DNA from: Bacteroidota bacterium
Lineage (GTDB): Bacteria > Bacteroidota > Bacteroidia > Flavobacteriales_F > PHOS-HE28
Direction: 5' to 3'
Assembly (NCBI GenBank): GCA_023430325.1
Contig: JAEZAU010000194.1
Coordinates: 1-22,365 of the forward strand
Length of the DNA stretch: 22,365 bases
Shown: piece after piece, positions 7,915-15,918 of the stretch
How the letters are laid out: the number at the start of each line of letters is the position of its first letter
Position numbering within the stretch: position 1 is the stretch's first letter
The notes under the pieces: model-generated
What the model saw: the letters and a program-made list of their open reading frames with translations, nothing else
What the model was told of the DNA's origin: nothing
Database searches by the model: none
Translations under genes and position numbers: made by a program

Positions 7915-8290
7915 ATGCTTGTGAAGTTCATTGCGGTGATCGGCATCGGCCTCATCGCTCTTTCTCCGTCCGATCTGAAGCGATTTCGAACGGGCACTTT
8001 CATGATCACTGATGAAAATGGCATTCACTTCACGCTAGTGCGTAAAGAAGAGGACGCAGACCGAGCGGACCATTTTCGGCAAGTGTGAGTTGGACGTTCA
8101 TTGGTCCAACGATTCAACCTACTACCTTTTCTCCCCTCGTACGATCACTGGAAAAGACGTCTGGAAGGATTTCGGGACCGATTCGATCAAGAACGTGATC
8201 CGTGAGGTCCGTGGTGATAGTTGTCTGGTGACCAGTTCTTCGAAGCAGAGAGAATTGGAGGTGGACTTCTGGATGGTGAAAGTGAAGTAG
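7915..8290 (+). pseudogene. Frameshifted small exported protein (Bacteroidota '~125-residue' family)
   Basis: Two reading frames together make one plausible protein. Frame 1 runs from ATG 7915 to a TGA at 8086-8088 and gives a signal-like start (MLVKFIAVIGIGLIALSPS) then KRFRTGTFMITDENG and FTLVRKEED. The next frame is open from 8039 to the TAG at 8288-8290 and gives QTERTIFGKCELDVHWSNDS, then STYYLFSPRTI, ending DFWMVKVK. Skipping one base near 8056 joins RKEED to QTERT and yields 124 residues. The joined order (FRTGTF, then an RK..QTE strand, then a W-S-[ND] turn and Tyr-rich strand, then a 'MVKVK' end) resembles a short exported Bacteroidota family that databases have often mislabelled as topoisomerase IV; this is from memory. 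It begins six bases after the META gene. It may be a true pseudogene or a one-base sequencing error. Confidence 0.65.
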
Positions 8291-8354
8291 AGCGGAATGC
8301 CGAATTGCCACACTCTGGGATCTGCATTCACCTCACATGCCCGATCGAAAATGA

Positions 8355-8984
8355 TCAGGCCATTTCGAAAGCCAGCTTCTCCAGTTTCGTGAACTTCGGC
8401 AACACTGGCCTTGACTTCTGCGAAGGTTTGAAACTCCCCACATTCACTTTCAAGGCACGGACCAGATCGGCCACGTTCATGCGCGGATAACCGGCAAGCG
8501 CTTTGATCACGATCGCGGCTGCGGCTTGCGCATCATCCCCAGCGCGGTGATGCCGCTCCAGGATGAGGTTGTGTTCCTGACAGAGCGCCTTCAGGCCATA
8601 TTTCGGCAGACCCGGCCACGCTTTTCGCGCCAGCTTCACGCTGCAGAAATAATTGAACGAAGGCTCCGGAAGCGAATAGGCGGCCAGTGTGGCGGTGAGC
8701 ACTCCCATATCGAAAGCGGCATTGTGCGCCACCACCGTTGAACCACCGATCACCGCAGATACTTCATCCCAGACCTCCGGCCATTCCGGTGCATCGGCCA
8801 CATCTTCAGGCCTGATGCCATGAACATTGATGTTCCAATGGCTGAAATGAGGCCAGCACGATGGCTTGATCAACCAGTTGCGCACCTCACACACCACGCC
8901 ATCGCGCACGATCGCAAGGCCGATCTCACAAGGGCTGTCCCGCTTGCTTGTGGCGGTTTCGAAGTCGAGCGCAATGAGGTCCAT
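8355..8984 (-). CDS. DnaQ-like 3'-5' exonuclease (DEDDh family)
   Basis: A 209-residue cytosolic exonuclease domain like that of the polymerase III epsilon subunit. All catalytic residues are visible: Asp7 and Glu9 in IALDFET (Exo I), Asp92 in HNAAFDMG (Exo II), and His146 with Asp151 in HRAGDDA (Exo III), which marks the DEDDh type. These enzymes remove nucleotides from DNA or RNA 3' ends with two metal ions. The body ends near residue 165; a basic tail of about 40 residues (from KVNVGSFKPSQKSRP) follows and is not part of the fold. It is a stand-alone protein, so proofreading, repair or RNA trimming are all possible. It is divergent from the GNAT-nitrilase gene with 130 bases between the starts. 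Confidence 0.88.
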   Translation of the reverse strand: MDLIALDFETATSKRDSPCEIGLAIVRDGVVCEVRNWLIKPSCWPHFSHWNINVHGIRPEDVADAPEWPEVWDEVSAVIGGSTVVAHNAAFDMGVLTATLAAYSLPEPSFNYFCSVKLARKAWPGLPKYGLKALCQEHNLILERHHRAGDDAQAAAAIVIKALAGYPRMNVADLVRALKVNVGSFKPSQKSRPVLPKFTKLEKLAFEMA

Positions 8985-9114
8985 GGCGGCCGGTGAAGGT
9001 AGCCCCCCGCGACGAACTGATCATATCAGCCAGAAGCGGAAATATCCACAGTCTCATCGGTGCAATACCGAACATGAGAACACAGGCGGAACAGTGCCAT
9101 TGTAGTTTTAGGCC

Positions 9115-10728
9115 ATGGCGAAGAACATGCGCATACGGCTGCGCAACCTGAAGTTGGAAGATCATATCGCGTTGCGCGAATCGATGATGCAGGCCTATAC
9201 CGATATGGAGGGCTCGTTATGGAATGAACGTCATATCCGCAAACTGTTGAAGATCTTTCCGGAAGGTCAGCTCTGTGTAACGGTCAACGGCAAAGTGGTG
9301 GCCGCCGCCCTGTCCATCATCGTGGATTATGACCTGTATTCGGATGAGCATACCTACCGGCAGATCACGGGCGATTATAGTTTCGATACGCATGATCCGG
9401 AGGGTGATGTGCTGTATGGTGTGGACATCTTCGTGCATCCCGAATACCGTGGAATGCGGCTGGCACGCAGGCTTTACGAGGCGCGTAAGGACCTGTGCGA
9501 ACGGCTTAATCTCAAGAGCATCGTGGCGGGGGGAAGGATCCCGAACTATTCAACGTTCGCCGGGAAGTTGAAACCGCGCGAGTACATTGAAAAAGTGAAG
9601 AACAAGGAGATCCACGATCCCACCCTTTCCTTCCAGCTCAGCAACGGGTTCCACGTACTGAAAGTGATGAAGGGATATCTTGAAGGGGACAAGAGCTCTT
9701 TGGAATATGCCACTCTCATTGAATGGAACAACATCTACTACGACCAGAAACCGAAGATCGCCGGTCGTGCCAATGATGTGGTGCGCCTGGGTCTGGTGCA
9801 ATGGCAGATGAGGTTGTTCCCTGACATGGCAACGCTTCATGAGCAGATGGAATTCTTCGTGGATGCCGTCAGTTCCTACCAGGCGGATTTCTGCCTGTTC
9901 CCTGAACTGTTCAATGCACCATTGCTTGCGGAGTTCGATGACCTTGATGAAGCTGCGGCCATGCGCGAACTGGCCCAATACACCGAGCCCTTGCGGGACA
10001 AATTCATTCAGTTGGCGATCAGCTACAACGTGAACATCATCACCGGCAGCATGCCCTGGCGAGATCCGGCGAAAGGCCTGAAGAACGTAGGCTATCTGTG
10101 CCGCAGGGATGGTTCCTGGGAGCAGTTCGAGAAGATCCACATCACCCCGAACGAGAAACAATATTGGGGCATGGTGGGTGGCGATGAAGTGAAGGTCTAC
10201 GACACCGATTGCGGAAAGGTCGGCATACTGATCTGCTATGATGTGGAGTTCCCCGAGCTTCCCCGTATCCTGGCGTTACAGGGCATGCAGATCCTTTTCG
10301 TCCCCTTCCTTACCGATACGCAGAACGGCTACATACGGGTGCGGCGCTGTGCACAGGCCAGAGCCATTGAGAACGAGTGCTATGTGGCGATCGCCGGAAG
10401 CGTCGGCAACCTCCCAAAAGTGGAGAACATGGACATCCAGTTCGCACAGAGCGCTGTCTTCACACCGAGCGATTTTGCGTTCCCAACGAATGGCGTGAAG
10501 AGCGAGGCTACACCGAATTCCGAGATGACGTTGATCGCGGATGTGGACCGTGATCTATTGAAAGAGCTCAATGCGTTCGGCAGCGTGCGTAACCTGCGCG
10601 ATAGACGTACCGATCTGTACAGCCTGGATCTCAAGAGACCCGCTGGCTCACGCCCGACGCCCCGGTTGAATGGCGATACGGAGTTGAACGATCAGGCTGC
10701 CGCCCCTGGCAAGAACACACACGGTTGA
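9115..10728 (+). CDS. GNAT acetyltransferase-nitrilase fusion protein
   Basis: A 537-residue two-domain protein. Residues 1 to about 215 form a GNAT N-acetyltransferase: VRLRNL-like start, then YGVDIFVHPEYRGMRLARRL, the acetyl-CoA motif with a slightly altered pyrophosphate loop (RGMRLA in place of RGxGxG/A). Residues about 225-505 are a carbon-nitrogen hydrolase with the complete Glu-Lys-Cys triad: Glu264 in FPELFNAP, Lys340 in FEKIHITPNE and Cys374 in ILICYDVEFPE. The same fusion is known from proteins such as Bacillus YhcX; substrates are not established, and an amide made or cleaved in a coupled reaction is only a guess. A tail of about 30 residues, rich in Pro and Arg, ends the protein. 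ATG 9127 (MRIRLRNL) is a possible alternative start. It converges with ffh across 12 bases. Confidence 0.9.
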   Translation: MAKNMRIRLRNLKLEDHIALRESMMQAYTDMEGSLWNERHIRKLLKIFPEGQLCVTVNGKVVAAALSIIVDYDLYSDEHTYRQITGDYSFDTHDPEGDVLYGVDIFVHPEYRGMRLARRLYEARKDLCERLNLKSIVAGGRIPNYSTFAGKLKPREYIEKVKNKEIHDPTLSFQLSNGFHVLKVMKGYLEGDKSSLEYATLIEWNNIYYDQKPKIAGRANDVVRLGLVQWQMRLFPDMATLHEQMEFFVDAVSSYQADFCLFPELFNAPLLAEFDDLDEAAAMRELAQYTEPLRDKFIQLAISYNVNIITGSMPWRDPAKGLKNVGYLCRRDGSWEQFEKIHITPNEKQYWGMVGGDEVKVYDTDCGKVGILICYDVEFPELPRILALQGMQILFVPFLTDTQNGYIRVRRCAQARAIENECYVAIAGSVGNLPKVENMDIQFAQSAVFTPSDFAFPTNGVKSEATPNSEMTLIADVDRDLLKELNAFGSVRNLRDRRTDLYSLDLKRPAGSRPTPRLNGDTELNDQAAAPGKNTHG

Positions 10729-10740
10729 GCGACGGTATGG

Positions 10741-12081
10741 TCACCGCTTCATCCCTTGCGCCGCCTGCATCTGGCGCATCATGTTCTGCATCTTCGTCTT
10801 GTCGCCCATGATCTTCATCATCTTGCGCGTCTCCTCGAACTGCTTCATGAGCTTGTTAACCTCGGGAACATCGGTACCGCTGCCCGTGGCAATGCGTTGA
10901 CGGCGGCTTCCGTTGATGATGGAAGGGTTGCGGCGTTCTTCCGGTGTCATGCTCTTGATGATGGCTTCAATGCTCTTGAACGCATCCTCGGGAATGTCCA
11001 GGTCCTTCATCGCTTTGCCAACGCCGGGTAGCATGCCGAGCAGGTCCTTCATGTTCCCCATCTTCTTGATCTGCCCGATCTGATCGAGGAAATCATCGAA
11101 GCCGAACTGATCTTTCGCGATCTTCTTCTGCAGCTCTCGCGCCTGTTTTTCATCGAATTGCTGCTGCGCACGTTCTACGAGCGAGATCACGTCGCCCATG
11201 CCGAGGATACGCCCGGCCATACGATCGGGATGGAACTCATCGAGGGCCTCCATCTTCTCGCCCGTACCGATGAACTTGATCGGCTTGTCCACCACGCTTC
11301 GGATCGAAAGGGCCGCACCACCACGCGCATCACCATCGAGCTTGGTAAGCACCACGCCATCGATGTTCAAGCGATCGTTGAACGCCTTGGCAGTGTTCAC
11401 CGCATCCTGGCCGGTCATTGAATCGACCACGAACAGTGTTTCCTGCGGTTGGATCGCCTTCTTGATGCGCGTGATCTCATCCATCATCGCCTCATCGATC
11501 GCGAGACGGCCGGCGGTGTCGATGATCACCAGCGAATGACCATGCGCTTTGGCGTGAGCGATGCCGTTCTGCGCGATCTTAACGGGATCTTTGTTCTCGC
11601 GCTCGCTGAAGACATCGATGTTCAACTGGCCGCCCAGCGTTTCAAGCTGATCGATCGCTGCAGGGCGATAGACGTCGGCTGCTACAAGAAGCGGTCTACG
11701 GCCTTTCTTTTTAAGGTAATTGGCCAATTTTCCACTGAAGGTGGTCTTTCCCGATCCCTGCAGGCCGCTCATCAGGATCACCGTAGGGTTGCCTGTGAGG
11801 TTGAGGCTTTCGGTGCGCCCGCCCATGAGCGCCGCGAGCTCATCTTGTGTGATCTTGATGAGCAGCTGGCCAGGACTGATCGCCGTGAGCACGTTCTGGC
11901 CCATTGCCTTCTGCTTCACCCGATCGGTGAAATCCTTCGCCGTCTTGAAGTTCACGTCCGCATCAAGGAGAGCGCGGCGCACTTCCTTCATGGTCTCGGC
12001 CACGTTGATCTCCGTTATCTGGCCCTGACCTTTAAGGACCTTGAACGCTCTATCGAGCTTGTCACTAAGATTCTCGAACAT
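10741..12081 (-). CDS. ffh: Signal recognition particle protein Ffh
   Basis: A 446-residue GTPase that binds signal sequences on nascent chains and, with SRP RNA and FtsY, delivers ribosomes to the membrane. The N domain (1 to about 90) begins MFENLSDKLDRAFKVLKGQG. The G domain has the P-loop GLQGSGKTT at 106-114, the DTAGR motif near 190 and TKLDGDARGG near 248. The methionine-rich M domain (about 300-446) carries SRRQRIATGSG near 395-405, the helix-loop-helix that binds SRP RNA, and a Met-rich end (MRQMQAAQGMKR). Length is standard. The gene points left, ends 12 bases from the GNAT-nitrilase stop and is divergent from the adhesin-like gene at 12277. No SRP RNA gene is seen in the window. 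Confidence 0.97.
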   Translation of the reverse strand: MFENLSDKLDRAFKVLKGQGQITEINVAETMKEVRRALLDADVNFKTAKDFTDRVKQKAMGQNVLTAISPGQLLIKITQDELAALMGGRTESLNLTGNPTVILMSGLQGSGKTTFSGKLANYLKKKGRRPLLVAADVYRPAAIDQLETLGGQLNIDVFSERENKDPVKIAQNGIAHAKAHGHSLVIIDTAGRLAIDEAMMDEITRIKKAIQPQETLFVVDSMTGQDAVNTAKAFNDRLNIDGVVLTKLDGDARGGAALSIRSVVDKPIKFIGTGEKMEALDEFHPDRMAGRILGMGDVISLVERAQQQFDEKQARELQKKIAKDQFGFDDFLDQIGQIKKMGNMKDLLGMLPGVGKAMKDLDIPEDAFKSIEAIIKSMTPEERRNPSIINGSRRQRIATGSGTDVPEVNKLMKQFEETRKMMKIMGDKTKMQNMMRQMQAAQGMKR

Positions 12082-12101
12082 TCCTCTGCCTTTGCGGATC
12101 G

Positions 12102-12109
12102 CGAATTTA
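12102..12109 (-). promoter_or_regulatory. Possible ffh -7 box
   Basis: On the minus strand this reads TAAATTCG, one base from TAnnTTTG, 20 bases upstream of the ffh ATG. The -33 part is not clear. The support is mostly positional. Confidence 0.25.
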
Positions 12110-12276
12110 CCGCCGATCTGCCTGTGATGGAGCTTTCAAATGCCTTTGGACCATCATTTTTCGCTGGCCATCGACAGATCGAGCATTTCTGTCCTGTTAA
12201 GATCGATCATTTGTCGGATCAATGTATCTATTTCTGTCACCTTTCAGACGTGCAGCGCGTAAAAGGCTTAACGCCC

Positions 12277-15200
12277 ATGCTGCGCACTGCACATATCCCA
12301 TCCTGGCGATCGCTGATCATCCTGCCCTGTATGCAGTTGATCGTTGCTACGGCAATGGGCCAATGCGATGGGAACGTACCGAACCTGATCGTGGACCTGT
12401 CGAGTTCTCCAACAGCCACGTACCTCAGCCCACCGGTGATCCGGAATGGCTACTGCTGCGGTGTATCAGGCAACGATCGATGTCTGCGATTCGAGATCAC
12501 GTTGCATCCCGATGCACAAGGGATCAATTTCGATGTCTGTGCCGGCGCGATGCCTTCAGGCTCGTTGTTCTACCAGATCAATTGCGGACCGCAGACCCCT
12601 ATAGGAACCCCGATCTGCTTGAACGGACCGGGGCCACACATCCTGACTTTCTGCAAACCCGGGAACAACGACAATCAATACTGTATCACATCGATCCCAT
12701 CACCATCAGTGGGCCCTCCGTTGGTATTGAATGAGGGATGTACCGGAACTCTGACCAGCAATGGATTCGCTCCCGGGACTATGCAATGGAACAGTATTTC
12801 ACCGGGTACAACTGGCCAGTACAACAACTACCTGGCCTGTAGCACGTGTCCTTCAACGCAGGTCACGGGACAAGCAGGTTATCCAGCGTATGTGGATTAC
12901 CAGGTCTGTGGCCTGGCCTTGAGCCCTTGCAGCCAGAATTCATATTGTGATACCGTTCGCGTGTATTTCAATTCGACACTTCTTGTAGAGATACAACCAT
13001 TGCAACCCACGGTCTGTTTCGGATCGGCGGGCACAACCATAACCGCCACCGTATCGGGAGGTTCGCCACCATATGATCTGCTCTGGAACAATGGCACTAC
13101 CACTGCCAGCAACTTCGTTGGGGCTGGAACACATACGGTGCAGGTAACGGATGCATCGAACTGCCCAGGAACTTCAGCATCGGTCACTGTCACGGAATTC
13201 ACCAACCCGATCACGGCGAATGCGGGAACGGACGTAGTGGTTTGCGGTGGTTCGCCAGTTGCACAATTGAACGGATCGGTCACAGGTGTATCCACCGGTC
13301 AATGGAGCGGCGGTGCAGGCCAGTTCACCCCTTCGAACACAAGTTTGAACGCGTCCTATACCGCAACCCCTGCGGAAGTGAACGCAGGCTTCGTGGACCT
13401 TACCCTTTCCACCACGAATAATGGAACATGTCCGGGTTCACAGGATGTGGTGCGTGTCTACTTCGATCCGGGTATCACAAATGGAAACGTTTCATCCATC
13501 AATGCCACGTGCAATGGTGTTGAGAACGGTAGCGCAACATTCACACCGAACGACCCAACATTCACTTATTTGTGGAGCAATGGCCAGACTTCGGCGACCG
13601 CGACGGATCTGGGTGCCGGCAGCTATTCCGTTACAGCCACCAATGCATTGGGTTGTTCGGTCACCTTGCCGGTGACAGTAGGACAGCCTGATGAATTGCA
13701 GGTGGCCAACATGGCCGTGGTGAATGAGACCTGTGCCGGCATGGGCAATGGATCGGTGACCGCTACCGTGAATGGGGGGACAGCACCTTATTCATACAGC
13801 TGGAACGTTCCAGGAACAGGGCCATCGATCATTGCAGGCGCCGGTCAGTATACGGTGACGATCACCGATGCGAATGGTTGTACCCCGATCACAGCGTCCG
13901 CCACCATTGCAGCAGATGCACAACCGAACGCCGCGAATGCAGGCGCCGATCAGACGGTGTGCGATCCCACTTCACCGGTACAATTGCAAGGAACTGTAAC
14001 CAATGCAACGGGTGGAACATGGAGCGGAGGGTCCGGAACTTTCACCGGCAATGGTCTCAATGTACAATACCTTCCCTCTCAAGCTGAGATCCAGAACGGT
14101 TTCGTCATCCTCACCCTTACCACCACGGGTAATACGGCTTGTGCTGCGGCCACCGATCAAGTGGTCCTGAACCTTTCCAATACGTTCATTGATGCACAGC
14201 TCAGCACCACCCCGGTCACATGCAACGGCGGTTCCAATGGCAATGTGAGCTTCTTCCCGATGACGGCTGGATCCACATACAGCTGGCAGGGCTTTCCGCA
14301 GGTGACTGGATCTACGCTCAGCAACGTACCGGCCGGGTCGTATTCACTCCTGGTCACCGATCAGTTGGGTTGCTCGGGAGCGTTCACCGCTCAAGTGACA
14401 CAACCTGCAGCGCTCGCGATCGCGTCTTCCAACGGAAGTACGGTATCCTGTTACGGTGCATCGGATGGCACGGCAAGCGTGATGGTACAAGGCGGAATTG
14501 CACCCTACTCCTACTTCTGGAGCATCGGTGCTGGTTCGCAGACCACGAATCCCGCAACGGGCATACCTGCAGGGATCCATACGGTCACCATCTATGATGC
14601 GAACGGTTGCACGATCACCGGAGATGTCACAGTAGCCACGCCTGCGCAATTGACGCTGGTGGCCAATGTTCCATCAACCGTATGCGCCAACGTGCCGGTG
14701 CAGTTGAGTGCGATCGCAGGAGGCGGTGCGGGGAACTACGAGATCACATGGCCAGGGATCGGAAGCGGATCGAACGTTACGCATGCCTTCACATCGTCAG
14801 GCATGGTGATGGTCTCTGTGATGGATGGGAATGGTTGTGCAGGGCCTGCACTCAGCATGCCGATCACGGTGCTCGATCTGCAGAGCGCAACGCTCGAAAC
14901 TTATGGCGATACGGTGGTATGTCCGGGTGGGTATACGTATGTGGGTGCGCAATTGCAGGGCTATCCTGGAAATTACCAGATGCAATGGCCACAACTCGGT
15001 GTTTCGGGTACGGGCCCCCACCTTGTGCCGATAACCCAGAACATGACATTGCAGGTGGTGGTCACTGATCAGTGTCAGCAGGCATTGACGGGAGTTGTAG
15101 TTCTTGGCCTGGAAACTCCACCGAACATCGTGCTGCCTCCGTTGATCGGCCAGGGATGTGCGCCGCTAACGGTACAGTTCCCCACTGATCTTACCGATGA

Positions 15201-15918
15201 GCCCGTGACCTATGACTGGCAACTGGGCAATGGAAGTTCTTCGGGGCAGGTGGCACCAGTAGTGACCTATGGAGCCGGCACGTACACCATCTCGCTAACA
15301 GTCACCACCCCATTGGGATGTTCGGCTACCGCAGAGAATACGGGCCAGGTCATCGCGCTTACACCACCGAACGTCTCGATCGGCGCCGATCCGTGGGTCA
15401 CCGATGTCGATAATGCCACGATCGCTTTCACAGCCCTCACGGGCACCAATATCACGGGCACCTTCTGGACATTCGGTGATGGCGGCACCAGCAGCAACCG
15501 GGATCCGAGCCATACCTACGGCGAGATCGGCACATATCCGGTCACCTTGTTGGTGGTGGATGTGAACGGTTGCAGCAAGATCGCGGAAGCACAGATCGAA
15601 ATAACGCCGGTGTATGATATCGAGGCACCTAATGTCTTCACGCCAGATCCGGATGGTGGTGGTTCCGGTGGCTACAACCCCTGGGATCTGAGCAATGATG
15701 TCTTCTATCCGTTCATCAGGTACGTGAAGGACTACCGCATGCGGATCTTCAACCGTTGGGGTGAGATCATCTTCGAGAGCAACGATATCCAGAAAGGTTG
15801 GGACGGTCATTACCGCGGCCAGCTGAGCCCGCAGGATGTCTACGTCTACCAGCTATGGGTACGCTTTGTGGACGGCAAGGAAAAGCAGGTGCTCGGCGAC
15901 CTTACACTGCTGCGCTAG
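12277..15918 (+). CDS. Giant secreted adhesin-like protein with SprB repeats, PKD domains and T9SS type B sorting domain
   Basis: A 1213-residue exported protein. The signal peptide lies in residues 1-29 (ending IVATAMGQ). After an N-terminal region of about 240 residues with many Cys come SprB-type repeats, near 244-306, 407-474, 479-548, 641-712 and 712-790; typical lines are TCNGGSNGNVSF, GTAPYSYSWN and AGSYSLLVTDQLGCSG. Two related Ig-like modules sit near 314-398 and 551-633. PKD-like domains follow near 948-1022 and 1029-1109 (FWTFGDGGTSSNRDPSHTYG). The last 100 residues (EAPNVFTPDPDG, MRIFNRWGEIIFES, GWDGHYRG, DVYVYQLW) are the gliding-associated CHU_C/type B sorting domain, which directs export through T9SS. 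Surface adhesion or motility is likely. Start 12277 is chosen for the signal peptide; the frame stays open far upstream only because it runs antisense to ffh. Confidence 0.9.
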   Translation: MLRTAHIPSWRSLIILPCMQLIVATAMGQCDGNVPNLIVDLSSSPTATYLSPPVIRNGYCCGVSGNDRCLRFEITLHPDAQGINFDVCAGAMPSGSLFYQINCGPQTPIGTPICLNGPGPHILTFCKPGNNDNQYCITSIPSPSVGPPLVLNEGCTGTLTSNGFAPGTMQWNSISPGTTGQYNNYLACSTCPSTQVTGQAGYPAYVDYQVCGLALSPCSQNSYCDTVRVYFNSTLLVEIQPLQPTVCFGSAGTTITATVSGGSPPYDLLWNNGTTTASNFVGAGTHTVQVTDASNCPGTSASVTVTEFTNPITANAGTDVVVCGGSPVAQLNGSVTGVSTGQWSGGAGQFTPSNTSLNASYTATPAEVNAGFVDLTLSTTNNGTCPGSQDVVRVYFDPGITNGNVSSINATCNGVENGSATFTPNDPTFTYLWSNGQTSATATDLGAGSYSVTATNALGCSVTLPVTVGQPDELQVANMAVVNETCAGMGNGSVTATVNGGTAPYSYSWNVPGTGPSIIAGAGQYTVTITDANGCTPITASATIAADAQPNAANAGADQTVCDPTSPVQLQGTVTNATGGTWSGGSGTFTGNGLNVQYLPSQAEIQNGFVILTLTTTGNTACAAATDQVVLNLSNTFIDAQLSTTPVTCNGGSNGNVSFFPMTAGSTYSWQGFPQVTGSTLSNVPAGSYSLLVTDQLGCSGAFTAQVTQPAALAIASSNGSTVSCYGASDGTASVMVQGGIAPYSYFWSIGAGSQTTNPATGIPAGIHTVTIYDANGCTITGDVTVATPAQLTLVANVPSTVCANVPVQLSAIAGGGAGNYEITWPGIGSGSNVTHAFTSSGMVMVSVMDGNGCAGPALSMPITVLDLQSATLETYGDTVVCPGGYTYVGAQLQGYPGNYQMQWPQLGVSGTGPHLVPITQNMTLQVVVTDQCQQALTGVVVLGLETPPNIVLPPLIGQGCAPLTVQFPTDLTDEPVTYDWQLGNGSSSGQVAPVVTYGAGTYTISLTVTTPLGCSATAENTGQVIALTPPNVSIGADPWVTDVDNATIAFTALTGTNITGTFWTFGDGGTSSNRDPSHTYGEIGTYPVTLLVVDVNGCSKIAEAQIEITPVYDIEAPNVFTPDPDGGGSGGYNPWDLSNDVFYPFIRYVKDYRMRIFNRWGEIIFESNDIQKGWDGHYRGQLSPQDVYVYQLWVRFVDGKEKQVLGDLTLLR
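13216..14175 (+). repeat. Duplicated Ig-like module inside the type B protein
   Basis: Two related modules of about 85 codons occur at about 13216-13470 and 13927-14175. Both read: Asn-Ala-Gly-x-Asp then V-C-x(4)-P-V-A/Q-L-x-G, then WSGG(A/S)G(Q/T)F, then a 'Y.P/A.....AE...GFV.LTL.TT.N..C' end. The DNA copies are diverged, so the duplication is old. Between them lie two SprB-type repeats. Confidence 0.7.

Noticed and set aside
8339..8360. Stem-loop GCCCGATC/GATCAGGC between convergent genes as a terminator
   Set aside because: The stem has a mismatch, overlaps the exonuclease stop, and no T-run follows on either strand.
12210..12236. TTTG...TATTTCTG as a promoter for the type B protein gene
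   Set aside because: The -7 part has a mismatch at a fixed position and the spacing is only 15 bases, so support is too weak.
11449..12276. Long in-frame upstream extension of the type B protein gene
   Set aside because: Most of it runs antisense to ffh, whose protein is clearly conserved; the signal peptide at 12277 marks the true start.
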